Assembly (NCBI GenBank): GCA_009602735.1
Contig: WELA01003365.1
Location: forward strand, 201,261-265,260
Source of the DNA: Mesotaenium endlicherianum
Taxonomy: Eukaryota > Streptophyta > Zygnematophyceae > Zygnematales > Mesotaeniaceae
Direction: 5' to 3'
Length of the DNA stretch: 64,000 bases
Shown here: in pieces, positions 44,249-54,248 of the stretch
Numbering within the stretch: position 1 is the stretch's first letter
How the letters are laid out: each line of letters opens with the position of its first letter
The notes under the pieces: model-generated
What the model saw: the letters and a program-made list of their open reading frames with translations, nothing else
The model's database searches: none
What the model was told of the DNA's origin: nothing
Made by a program: the position numbers and the translations under genes

Positions 44249-45727
44249 ATGGTAAGGACAAGGTCTCAAACTAGCAACTCCCGAGACATGGAGAACCAGG
44301 ATAACGAGAATGTCGAAAACCAGGCGGAAAGCCATGTAGCGGGAAACCGTACCTATTCGGAAGCAGTAGCGGATACTGCAGCTAGGGAGGCTGCAGATGA
44401 GGCAGCTGCTATTGCCTCAGTCGCAGCTCAGCAAGCTGAGGAGGAGATAGCCAGACTAGAAGCTGAACAAGTAGCAAAGGCCGCTGAAGATATACAAAGG
44501 AGGGAAGGACAGCCAGCTGACGAGCGCACTGTTGAAGAACTTATGGCATCAAGGGCCAATGTTCTGAACCCACCTCCTGCCGTACAACTCAATGTACCCC
44601 TAGGTCAAATACGTGACCGGCTGAATGCGGCAGGAATTGCTGCTGCAGGAGCAAGAGGGATTGTTGAGGACACTACTCAGCGAGTAGATGCCAATGCTGC
44701 TGCTGCATTTGCTAATCTACCACCCCAAAATGTAGACTTGGGAGCATTGTTCGTTCAGATGCAGTCGCAAATGGCGACCATGTATCAGTCCCAGCAGGAG
44801 GACAAAAGAATCATAATGTCCCTACTCCGGGACAGAGACCAACTGGGGTCTCACACCACTAGTGGTGGTGGCCGAGGGCCTAGTAAGCCCAAGCCGAAAC
44901 CTCCCCAGGACTATGATCCTGAGGGAAACAGAAAATATTACCTGATCAAGTTTCTCGCGGATGTTGAGCAGTGGCTGGAGAACTACCCAGAACTGCAAGA
45001 TTACGAGAAGGTCAGGCACACCGGTGCGCTACTGAAAGGCAGTGCCGCAGACTGGTGGCTTTACTGGAAGGAAGAGCGTAAGGCTCGGCAACTCGGTGAC
45101 CCTACGTGGGTAGAGTTTGTCGAGAAGTTGCATGAGAAGTTTGATGTCATCAACCAGCAGGAGAAAGCTATCTATGCGATGATCTCCCTGACACTGAAGC
45201 AGACCACTTCAGTTGCTGAGTTTGCTCAAAAGTTCCAAGAGAACATGATGAAGCAGCCTGATTTGCCAGAACGGTATAGGATAGCATACTTCAGGTATGG
45301 CTTGAAATCCGAGGTCTCTGGTCATTTTGCTGAGAAAAAGTATGAGAAACTGGCTGACTTGATCCAGGATGCTGACGCCTGGGATCAGCAGCAGTTCAAT
45401 CACAAGCGCCAGAGTAACGCTTTGGTGTCTAAGATTGTCAAAAAGCCCCACGGTTCCTACAATGCAGTTGAAGGAGACCAGGCTGAGGATAATCAGGGTG
45501 ATGAATATGAGTATGAGTACAATGCTATTCAGTCTAGAGGTAGAGGTGGTCCCTCTCGAGGTGGCTATGGAAGGGGTGGTGGTAGGACTAAGCCGAGACC
45601 AGCCTCAGCAAAATCTACTTGCTACCATTGTCAGCAGAAAGGCCACTACAGAGAACAGTGTCCGGTCAAGCACCTGCCTAAGGTCGAGAGAAAAGACCAG
45701 CCTTTAAAAGACAGCAACAGTCAGTAA
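44249..45727 (+). CDS. gag: E7 Gag, intact
   Basis: 492 residues, identical to E5 Gag in every residue. Coiled-coil N-terminal half, capsid domain about 225-375, Arg/Gly-rich stretch, CCHC zinc knuckle at 458-471. It ends PLKDSNSQ; the codons for PLK contain the slippery heptamer. Pol follows in the -1 frame, open from 45682. The 46-base overlap is where ribosomes can shift. Confidence 0.95.
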   Translation: MVRTRSQTSNSRDMENQDNENVENQAESHVAGNRTYSEAVADTAAREAADEAAAIASVAAQQAEEEIARLEAEQVAKAAEDIQRREGQPADERTVEELMASRANVLNPPPAVQLNVPLGQIRDRLNAAGIAAAGARGIVEDTTQRVDANAAAAFANLPPQNVDLGALFVQMQSQMATMYQSQQEDKRIIMSLLRDRDQLGSHTTSGGGRGPSKPKPKPPQDYDPEGNRKYYLIKFLADVEQWLENYPELQDYEKVRHTGALLKGSAADWWLYWKEERKARQLGDPTWVEFVEKLHEKFDVINQQEKAIYAMISLTLKQTTSVAEFAQKFQENMMKQPDLPERYRIAYFRYGLKSEVSGHFAEKKYEKLADLIQDADAWDQQQFNHKRQSNALVSKIVKKPHGSYNAVEGDQAEDNQGDEYEYEYNAIQSRGRGGPSRGGYGRGGGRTKPRPASAKSTCYHCQQKGHYREQCPVKHLPKVERKDQPLKDSNSQ

Positions 45728-45744
45728 TCCAGTCTACTGACTGT
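45703..45744 (+). promoter_or_regulatory. E7 gag-pol -1 frameshift signal
   Basis: T TTA AAA (45703-45709) in the gag frame, spacer GACAGCA, then ACAGTCAGTA (45717-45726) and TACTGACTGT (45735-45744) pair perfectly over 10 bp with an 8-nt loop. After slippage the reading is F K R Q Q Q, in frame with Pol. The layout matches known -1 frameshift sites. Confidence 0.82.
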
Positions 45745-45795
45745 GAGGATGCTAGAGATAGTGAGTCGTCACTAGCTGCCCTCGTAGCAGGTATT

Positions 45796-48700
45796 ATGGG
45801 TCCTGCTGAACTGGATTCACTATGCATGCCTGACAAACAGATAAAGGAGACCATCAGTAATATAGACGTCCAGAGAGTGCACACTCTGGATGCTCTTGTT
45901 CCACCTGATGTCCAACATTTCTTTGCTACGTCAGGAGAACAATGCGAAAGTCAGGAAAAGACAGTCCCCCCTATCCTACTGCATTGCATGATTGCAGGTA
46001 GGAAGGTGAGGGCATTTGTTGACGGAGGGGCGTCACATACTTTTATTCACAAGGACTTAGTTAAGCGGCTAAGGCTGCCTACTGTCACCCAAGGGAATAG
46101 AAAAATATTCCTTGGAGATGCCTCAAGTATCCCGGGAGGAGTTATAACCAAGCCTATTGAGGTCCAGTTAGGTTCTGGCATTGCAGTTCTAACTGAAACG
46201 CTTACATTTGAGGTACTCAACACTGGCTTTTATGATCTCGTGCTAGGCAGGTCCTGGCTTAATAGACATCAAGCTGAAGTGTGTTGGAGCAGAGGTACAG
46301 TTAAAGTGAGAGGAGCCAGTGATGGGCAGACTGACTTGGCACCCACCAGTGCTCTTCCTCTTGTCCTGTGTGGATGGCAAATGAAGGAAAAGAAGAGGCT
46401 TCCAGAAGGATGCAAGTTGCTGAATGCAATGGAGTTCGTCAAAAGCTGGAACCAGAAGGAAGACAGAATGTTCTGTCTGCTGCTAAGAGAGGTACCTCCT
46501 CAACCTGAAGAAGTGGTTGAGAAAAAGGTAAGCCCTCCGGAGCACCCTACTGCTGCAAAAATTGTTGCTCAGTACACTGATGTGTTTAACATGCCTCCAG
46601 GACTACCCCCTAAAAGGGAAGTAGATCATAGGATTGATCTATTACCTGGTAGCCAGCCACCCTGGCAACGCACTTATGGCTTGTCTTATTTGGAGAGCGA
46701 GGAGTTGAAAACACAGATTGCAGAGCTGGAGGAAAATGGTTACATTTCTCCCAGTAAATCACCGTACGGCGCACCTATCCTATTTGTTAAGAAAAAGGAT
46801 GGCAGTATGCGGATGTGTGTGGATTACAGAGCCCTGAACAGAATTACAGTAAAGAACAAGTATGCTTTACCCAGAATCGAGGACTTGCTTGATACCCTGT
46901 CTGGCGCTAAGGTGTTCAGTAAGATAGATCTCAAGAGTGGTTATCATCAAATCAGAATTGCTGAGGGGGATGAACACAAGACTGCTTTCCGCACACGTTA
47001 TGGACACTATGAGTTCAACGTGATGCCATTTGGACTGACTAATGCTCCTGCTACCTTTATGGGTGCTATGAATGACATTTTCAGACCTTATTTGGATAAG
47101 TTTGTGCAAGTTTTCCTGGATGATATTTTAATTTTCTCTAAAGATGAAGCTCAGCACACTGAACACTTAAAGAAAGTGCTGGACACTCTGCGGAAAAATC
47201 ACTTGTATGCTAAAATGAGCAAGTGTGATTTCTTTAAGGAAAGTATTGAATTCTTAGGCCACGTTGTCAGTAAAGAGGGCATCAGTGTGGATCCTAAGAA
47301 AGTCCAGACCATAAGGGACTGGCCAGTACCACAGTCTGTCTCTGAAGTTAGATCCTTCCTCGGGTTGGCTAACTACTATAGGAGATTTATTGAGAATTAT
47401 TCCACAAAGGCCAGTAAACTGACTGACCTTACTAAGAAAGACATCGGGTATGTGTGGGGGGAAGAGCAGCAGGCTGCCTTCCAGACCCTTAAAGATGCCC
47501 TTTGTTCTGCCCCAGTGCTAGCCGTGTATGACCCCAGCAAACCGGTGCAGGTGGTTACTGATGCCTCTGATTTTGCCATGGGTGCTATTTTGTTGCAGCC
47601 TGCTGACAAAACCACAAAGGATGGTAAGGTACGGCAGGAGTGGCATCCTGTGTTGTATGAGTCTATGAAATTTAATCCAGCGGAGATTAATTACTCAGTG
47701 CATGATAAAGAGCTGCTAGCTATCATTCATGTACTCAAACAGTGGAGAGCATACTTACATGGTAAAGCTTTTAAGGTGATTACAGATCATCTAGCTCTGA
47801 CCCACTTTCAGAAGAAGTCCAAGCTGTCGAGGAGGGAGAACCGCTGGAGCCAGATGCTGGAGCAGTTCCAAGTCCAGATCGACTACAAACCAGGGAAGTT
47901 GAATCCTGCTGATGCACTCTCTAGAAGACCTGACTTGCAAGAAAGGAACTTTAGTCAGCATGCTGTAGATAAAGTCCTGTGTGCACTCACTTCACTAAAG
48001 GTGAAAAAGTCCTTCCTTGAACAACTTAGGAAAGCCTACCTTTCTGACCCAACATTTGAGCCCAGCCCCACTACTGGTGTGTGTCGTGCTACTGCACTCG
48101 GGTATAAGCTCAAGGGAGGGGTCTGGGTGACTGAAACCACTTCAGGCAGGCTGAAGCTGGTCATTCCTAATAACTTGGAAATAAGGTCTCTCTTACTGAG
48201 TCAAGCTCATGACAGTCTCCTGGGTGGACATTTGGGGCAGGCCAAAACTGTTGGCAAACTGGCAAAACATTATCATTGGGAGGGGTTACCCCGGGAGGTC
48301 TTGAAATATGTCAAGTCCTGTGACCAGTGTCAGAGAAATAAGTCTCGGCACACACCACCCGGAGGTCTCTTGCAACCGCTACCCATCCCAGCGGGACGCT
48401 GGGAAACTATATCCATGGACTGGGTGGTCTCACTACCAAGAACTGCCAACGGGCATGATTCAATACTGGTAGTCGTGGATAAACTGACAAAAATGGTCAT
48501 TTTTATCCCCACAACTGTCAAAGTGACTGCACTCGAAACAGCGAGACAGTTTTACAACCATGTAGTATGCCAACATGGGCTCCCTTCTAATATCATCTCA
48601 GACAGAGACTCCAAATTCACCTCTAAGTTTTGGAGAGCTTTAATGGGGTTAATGGGAGTCAAACAGCTGCTCAGCACAGCAAACCACCCTCAGACTGATG

Positions 48701-49513
48701 GGCAGACTGAAAGAACTAACCGAGTTCTGCAGGAGGTGCTGAGAGCATATATTAACCAAAAACAAGATAATTGGGATGACCTGTTGCCTCAAATTCAGTT
48801 TGCGGTCAACAGTGCGGTGCACGCGTCAACGGGCAAGACTCCTTTTGAATTAGCCAAGGTAGAGTTCCTAAGTCTCCTTCAGATGTACTGGAGGAGTCTT
48901 TAACTTGCCCTGAAGGGATTGACAACCCGGTCTCCCTCCAGTTAACTCAGGAGTTTGCTGACACCCTGTCAGAAGTCCAACCAAACTTACACACGGCCCA
49001 AGAAAACCAACAAAAAATACGCTAATCAACACCGTCGGGAACTGACATTTTCCAAGGGGGCTTTAGTCAAACTGAATTCTCAGCACCTGTACCTCCCTGG
49101 TGTGGTCAAGAAAAAGCTTGGCCCTGTCTGGGTCGGTCCATATTCGGTGGTCCGTCGTGTCGGTCAGAATGCTTACAAATTGAACATGTCAGCTGAATAC
49201 AAGGGGGCACCCGGTCTTTAATGTCTCCTTCCTGGAACCATACATCGAAGGTGATACACTGTTCACAGGTCGGTTCCTTGTCCAACCGGGACCAGTCCCC
49301 ACTGTCCGGGACGGCGACCCTGAGGAATATGAGGTCGATGAGATTTTAGACGCTCGCTCTGTCCGTCGATCGTCTAAATATGTCATGAAATACCTCATTC
49401 GATGGAAGGGTTACGATGCCTCTGGGGACACTTGGGAGTTTAAGGACCACTTGACCAATGCCAGAGGGGCGTTGACACGGTTCCACCTTTGGGCCGCTGG
49501 AGTCCCTCCATAA
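45796..49513 (+). pseudogene. pol: E7 pol: intact to the integrase core, then two frameshifts
   Basis: Protease, RT (FLDD), RNase H, and the integrase zinc region and DD35E core are open and identical to E5 to about residue 1010. The frame then breaks in TPFELAK near 48851 (E5 has [13 protein letters not shown]) and again near 49205, where an extra G precedes CACCCGG. The integrase tail and chromodomain are thus out of frame. The first 1010 residues could still give catalytic domains without chromatin targeting. The start given is the first ATG; entry is more likely by frameshift from gag. Confidence 0.92.
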
Positions 49514-49897
49514 CTGTCATTTCAGTTGACACGGGAAGGTGACAGGCGGTCCTGTCTCCATTTAAGTTGGAGGGGAAAATATATGACAGTTAGTGAGCGA
49601 GAGCGATAAAAGAACAGTTACGTGAACCCTAAGTGTCAACATAGTGACAGAGGGGACAGCCTCGCCCACATAACGCACCTTGAGGAAAAAGGGCCTCGCA
49701 TAACACTACATCACTTAACTCACCCTAAAACACACTCATACGTTTATGTGTAGCGCATGGCAACTACGTCAACTCTTAGCAATCATCCTGTAAGGTAAAC
49801 AGCAGCGAAGCCACTATACTAATACTAACATACTTCCTGCAATCCCTATGACAAAGGTCCATATCCTACTAACTTGTGCCCTGGTTACATGTGCAGG
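49514..49897 (+). other. E7 spacer between pol and ORF3
   Basis: An untranslated leader of ORF3. It contains a polypurine-like TTTAAGTTGGAGGGGA near 49561-49576, GACAGTTAGTGA-type repeats and a branch site/acceptor pair at its end. E5 lacks 119 bp here (equivalent to 49612-49730), bounded by TAAAA on both sides. Confidence 0.65.
49867..49896 (+). promoter_or_regulatory. Candidate branch site and splice acceptor before ORF3
   Basis: TACTAAC (49867-49873), the ideal branch-point sequence, lies 24 nt before the AG of TTACATGTGCAG. The ORF3 start codon follows after one G. E5 has the same sequence. Version a copies E2 and E6 have CACTAAC 25 nt before GAGCAG and the same G-ATG. Confidence 0.6.
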
Positions 49898-51574
49898 ATG
49901 GCGCCCACCACACAAAAGGAGGACAGAAAGCGCAAGGCAGAAGAAGCCAGGAGGACAATGGAGCAATACCAGAAGGAGCTGGCGGCGACGTCCCTCACCA
50001 GGAGAGAACAAGAAAGGGTCCGCAAACAACAAGAGGCGGCAGAAGAGGCACAGAGGAAGAAGGATCAGGAAGCGGAAAACCTCAGGAAGGCTGAGGAGGA
50101 GAGACAGAAGAAACAGCAAGAAGAAGCGGCAGCGGCAGAAGAGGAGAAAAGACAAAAGATCGAAGCGGACAGACAGAAGAGCTTGGCCACTTACAGGTAT
50201 ACTGTGGTGGGTGGCCAAAACTTCGATAACCTGAAGGAAGCATTGCTGGCAGCCCAGGAGATCAACAGGCTGGAACAGACAACACTGCTACAGAAGGAAG
50301 GAGCTACAGCACTGGACAGGTACATCGAGACACACACCGGCGTGGTCCTTTACGAAGATTATGCTAAGATGGTGGGCTATACAGCAGAGCAGGCCCGGTA
50401 TCTCGCAGATGATTCAGAGGACAAGCCGGTCCCCATACCGGGAATAGTGGGAGATCAGAGACTCATCCGGATGGTGAGCATGCGGCCCGATAGCTTTAAG
50501 GATACGGTATTCTACCTCACACTCCTGCCAGCTTACAATGAAGTTGAGAGAAGGAGCTGGGAGTACTTGGCCAGGGAAGCAGGACAGCAGATGTTCTCTC
50601 CCCACTGGTTCCCGTGTAAACTGAGGAAGGCTGAGCACGGACCCCAGTACTACCAGCAGCCAACAGACTGGAGGTGGATGACCGTCACAAATAAGAAGCA
50701 GGAGTGTGACCGAGCCCAACCGGATGACTTCCACTATGGCCTAGACGGCTATCTCATCCTACCACCTCACATTGCCCCTTGGGACCCCAGGCTGAATGGA
50801 TGCCTGAGCAATATGAATGCAGAGACCAAGGAACATAGGAGGAGGGGAAGAGAGTACTTCTCTAAGGGAAAGCATGCCTTTGTCAAATGGGCAAAGAATG
50901 CAGGCCGGATAGATATCAGTAGGCTGAAGGCCAAGCAACCTCCAGCGCGCCCTAAGAAAGGGAGGTCGGTAGACTACTCCATGTCTACTAGGGAGCAGGA
51001 CGACTTAGTGGACGAGACCCCTACTCTCTCCGAGGAGGAGGATGAGGAGGATGAGGAAGAAGAACAAGGCAGAGGAGAAGCATCAGCAGCAGGTACTCAG
51101 GATACCTAGGGACAGGCAGTGGCACTTCCTAAAGAACCACGATCAGGTGTGTGGAATGTGACCCCCGTTATGGCGACAACTGGACCCCGCGCTCGCTCCC
51201 CCAGCCCACCTGCCCAAGCAGGGGAAGAAGCTGATCTGACGGTACTGGGCAGCAGACACAGACAGAAATCCCCAGAGGACAGGGGTGCCAGAAGAGGGAC
51301 ACGCGGGTGGGCCAGAGGTATGCCAGCCTCCCCCTCCGCTCAGGGGCATGTACCTCTAGCCAATGTATTTCAGCATCCTACTGGAATGCCTGTCTATGTG
51401 GGAATCAACACCCAAATAGTTGAAGAGCAGGCCACCATCCTCCGTTCTCCCCGAGGGCCAACTTTAGAGCAAACAGGGTTCTTTAGAAGGCCAGCTGACA
51501 GACCTAGAGGGCTGTCCAGATCTAGGTCCAGATCTCCGTCTCCTGACCCTGAAGCCCCAGGAACAACCCCTTAA
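49898..51574 (+). pseudogene. E7 ORF3 (version b), one premature stop
   Basis: The third gene of family A, 559 codons, same length as in E5. A TAG at 51107-51109 replaces the CAG of E5; the 402 codons before it are open and so are the 155 after. Content: coiled coil about 5-100 (RKRKAEEARRTMEQYQKELA onward); a conserved central part about 105-360 rich in Trp and aromatic residues (YRYTVVGG, LYEDYAKMVGYT, NEVERRSWEYLARE, PTDWRWMTV, LPPHIAPWDPRL, FSKGKHAFVKWA); and an acidic stretch (SEEEDEEDEEEEQ). The last part has GHVPLANVFQHPTGMPVYVG and an Arg/Ser-rich tail like SR proteins. No catalytic motif, signal peptide or membrane span is visible. A role in RNA binding or particle function is only a guess. 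Confidence 0.78.
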
Positions 51575-51674
51575 GGTGACACGCTGAAGAGGCAGTCAGT
51601 GAGGGAGGCTGGTCAGGTTCAGTTCCCTTATTTAATATTTCAGTAGTTTAATGTTGTCGAGGCGACAACAAGTT

Positions 51675-51687
51675 AAGTTGGAGGGAT
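51675..51687 (+). promoter_or_regulatory. E7 polypurine tract
   Basis: AAGTTGGAGGGAT directly precedes the 3' LTR. Confidence 0.85.
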
Positions 51688-52409
51688 TGTAATGAATCAG
51701 TATATTAGTTGATATAATATTCATTTAAATATAATAGTTAATTAAGTTGAGCCTGCTGAACTTTAGTTAATAGTCAGTCTGCTGGACTTTACATAATTAT
51801 CAGTTTGCAAACTCAGTCGAAAGCAGCAGGTTGAAAGTCCATATAAGTCAGCTTGCTGACACATTCTTTGACAGCAAGCTGACTTCCGTACTCGGTAGCA
51901 GCAAACTGCCTTGATATGCATCTAAGTGCAATTTGCTAGATGAATAGATAGATGACATCCCTATGATGGATGGCTATTCGGAATGATGGGAGATGGCGGT
52001 GGATTTGGTTAACCGAGGTCCTACCAACGTGGTTAACTCACGGGTAGTCGGTGCCATCGCACTGACCGTTGAACAGTAAACTCATTCCATGTACATATGC
52101 TAGGCATTGCCCTCGAGTTCGGCATTCGGAAACGAGGCCAACTCTCTTGTACAGCTTACTGAGAGAGATCTAAATCCAAGGCGAAAAGCCATTGATACGT
52201 ACTGTCTTCTAACCTTGCTTATGTATGAGTTTATCGATTTGCATTATTGATGCTAGTTTACTCTCATTTGACTGACGAGTATTATTCACTGCTAGTGCGT
52301 TGTCCTTTTGCCGTTAAAACAGTTAACGGAAAGTACCATAAAGATTACTTGCTGATATAAAGATCTTTATTAATTGTTGATCGCCTACTTGGTAAGTCGA
52401 TTCATTTCA
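51688..52409 (+). repeat. E7 3' LTR
   Basis: 722 bp. It shares CTCTCATTTGACTGACGAG with the E5 3' LTR, while both 5' LTRs have CTCGCATTTGACTTACGAG. Confidence 0.94.
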
Positions 52410-52414
52410 CCAGC

Positions 52415-52942
52415 TGACTTCCGTACTCGGTAGCAGCAAACTGCCTCGATATGCATTTAAGTGTGGTATGCTAGATGAATGGCCAGATGACATCCCTATG
52501 ATGGATGGCGATTCGGGATGATGGGAGATGGCGGTGGATTTGGTTAACCGAGGTCCTACCAACGTGGTTAACTCCCGGGTAGGCGGTGCCATCGCACTGG
52601 CCGTTGAACAGTAAACTCATTCCATGTACATATGCTAGGCATTGCTCTCGAGTTCGGCATTCGGAAACGAGGCCAACTCTCTTGAACAGCTTACTAAGAG
52701 AGAGCTGAATCCAAGGCGAGAAGCCATTGATACGCACTGTCTTCTAACCTTGCTTATGTATGAGTTTACTGATTTGCATCATAGATGCTAGTTTACTCGC
52801 ATTTGACTTACGAGTATTATTCACTGCTAGTGGATTGTCCTTTGCCGTTTAACCAGTTAACGGAAATACCATAAAGATTACTTGCTGATATAAAGATCTT
52901 TATTAAGTGTTAATCGCCTATTTGGTAAGTGGATTCATTTCA
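52415..52942 (+). repeat. E6 5' LTR, second part
   Basis: Continues the LTR interrupted at 43494, after the second CCAGC (52410-52414). It ends GATTCATTTCA (with GGATTC for CGATTC just before) and keeps GTAAGT at 52925-52930. Confidence 0.9.
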
Positions 52943-52943
52943 G

Positions 52944-52955
52944 TGGTATCGGAGC
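52944..52955 (+). promoter_or_regulatory. E6 primer binding site (tRNA-iMet)
   Basis: TGGTATCGGAGC, followed here by CG in place of AG. Confidence 0.85.
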
Positions 52956-52976
52956 CGTTATCATAGTCTTCTTTGT

Positions 52977-54180
52977 ATGGTAAGGACAAGGTCTCAAACT
53001 AGCAACTCCCGAGATATGGAGAACCAGGATAACGAGAATGTCAAAAACCAGGCGGAAAGCCATGTAGCGGGAAACCGTACCTATTCGGAAGCAGTAGCGG
53101 ATACTGCAGCTAGGGAGGCTGCAGATGAGGCAGCTGCTATTGCCTCAGTCGCAGCTCAGCAAGCTGAGGAGGAGATAGCCAGACTAGAAGCTGAACAAGT
53201 AGCAAAGGCCGCTGAAGATATACAAAGGAGGGAAGGACAGCCAGCTGACGAGCGCACTGTTGAAGAACTTATGGCATCAAGGGCCAATGTTCTGAACCCA
53301 CCTCCTGCCGTACAACTCAATGTACCCCTAGGTCAAATACGTGACCGGCTGAATGCGGCAGGAATTGCTGCTGCAGGAGCAAGAGGGATTGTTGAGGACA
53401 CTACTCAGCGAGTAGATGCCAATGCTGCTGCTGCATTTGCTAATCTACCACCCCAAAGTGTAGACTTGGGAGCAGTGTTCGTTCAGATGCAGTCGCAAAT
53501 GGCGACCATGTATCAGCCCCGACAGGAGGACAAACGAATCATAATGTCCCTACTGCGGGACAGAGACCAACTGGGGTCTCACACCACTAGTGGTGGTGGC
53601 CGAGGGCCTAGTACGCCCAAGCCGAAACCCCCCCAGGACTATGATCTTGAGGGAAACAGAAAATATTACCTGATCAAGTTTCTCGCGGATGTTGAGCATG
53701 ATGAAGCAGCCAGATTTGCCAGAACGGTATAGGATAGCATACTTCAGGTATGGCTTGACCTCCGAGGTCTCTGGTCATTTTGCTGAGAAAAAGTATGAGA
53801 AACTGGCTGACTTGATCCAGGATGCTGACGCCTGGGATCAGCAGCAGTTCAATCACAAGCGCCAGAGTAACGCTTTGGTGTCTAAGATTGTCAAAAAGCC
53901 CCACGGTTCCTACAATGCAATTGAAGGAGACCAGGCTGAGGATAATCAGGGTGATGAATATGAGTATGAGTACAATGCTATTCAGTCTAGAGGTAGAGGT
54001 GGTCCCTCTCGAGGTGGCTATGGAAGGGGTGGTGGTAGGACTAAGCCGAGACCAGCCTCAGCAAAATCTACTTGCTACCATTGTCAGCAGAAAGGCCACT
54101 ACAGAGAACAGTGTCCGGTCAAGCACCTGCCTAAGGTCGAGAGAAAAGACCAGCCTTTAAAAGACAGCAACAGTCAGTAA
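52977..54180 (+). pseudogene. gag: E6 gag with internal deletion
   Basis: Starts [20 protein letters not shown] and follows the family up to FLADVE. About 275 bp of the capsid region are then missing (equivalent to 44971-45245 in E7) and the sequence resumes at [12 protein letters not shown] in another frame. The join has a CA shared by both sides. The C-terminal part, RGG stretch and CCHC knuckle ([14 protein letters not shown]) are intact in their frame. The deletion removes the [12 protein letters not shown] block and shifts the frame. Confidence 0.9.
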
Positions 54181-54197
54181 TCCAGTCTACTGACTGT
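54156..54197 (+). promoter_or_regulatory. E6 gag-pol -1 frameshift signal
   Basis: TTTAAAA (54156-54162), 7-nt spacer and the perfect 10-bp stem-loop (arms 54170-54179 and 54188-54197), as in the intact copies. Confidence 0.78.
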
Positions 54198-54248
54198 GAG
54201 GATGCTAGAGATAGTGAGTCGTCACTAGCTGCCCTCGTAGCAGGTATT

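Larger units (their letters stand above)
43495..52409 (+). mobile_element. E7: full-length family A element inserted in the E6 5' LTR
   Basis: 8915 bp with two LTRs (720 and 722 bp), a perfect CCAGC target duplication, intact gag, pol with two frameshifts near its 3' end, and ORF3 version b with one stop. It shares identical Gag and the first 1010 or so Pol residues with E5, so it moved or was homogenised recently. Together with E5 it forms a giant inverted repeat. Confidence 0.95.

Noticed and set aside
45369-45707. 112-codon frame [10 protein letters not shown]... overlapping gag, open in several copies
   Set aside because: An alternative frame of gag. Its apparent conservation follows from the identity of gag between copies.
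49898-51574. ORF3 as a retroviral-type envelope protein
   Set aside because: It has the position of env, but I see no signal peptide, no transmembrane span and no Cys-rich ectodomain. The protein is highly charged.
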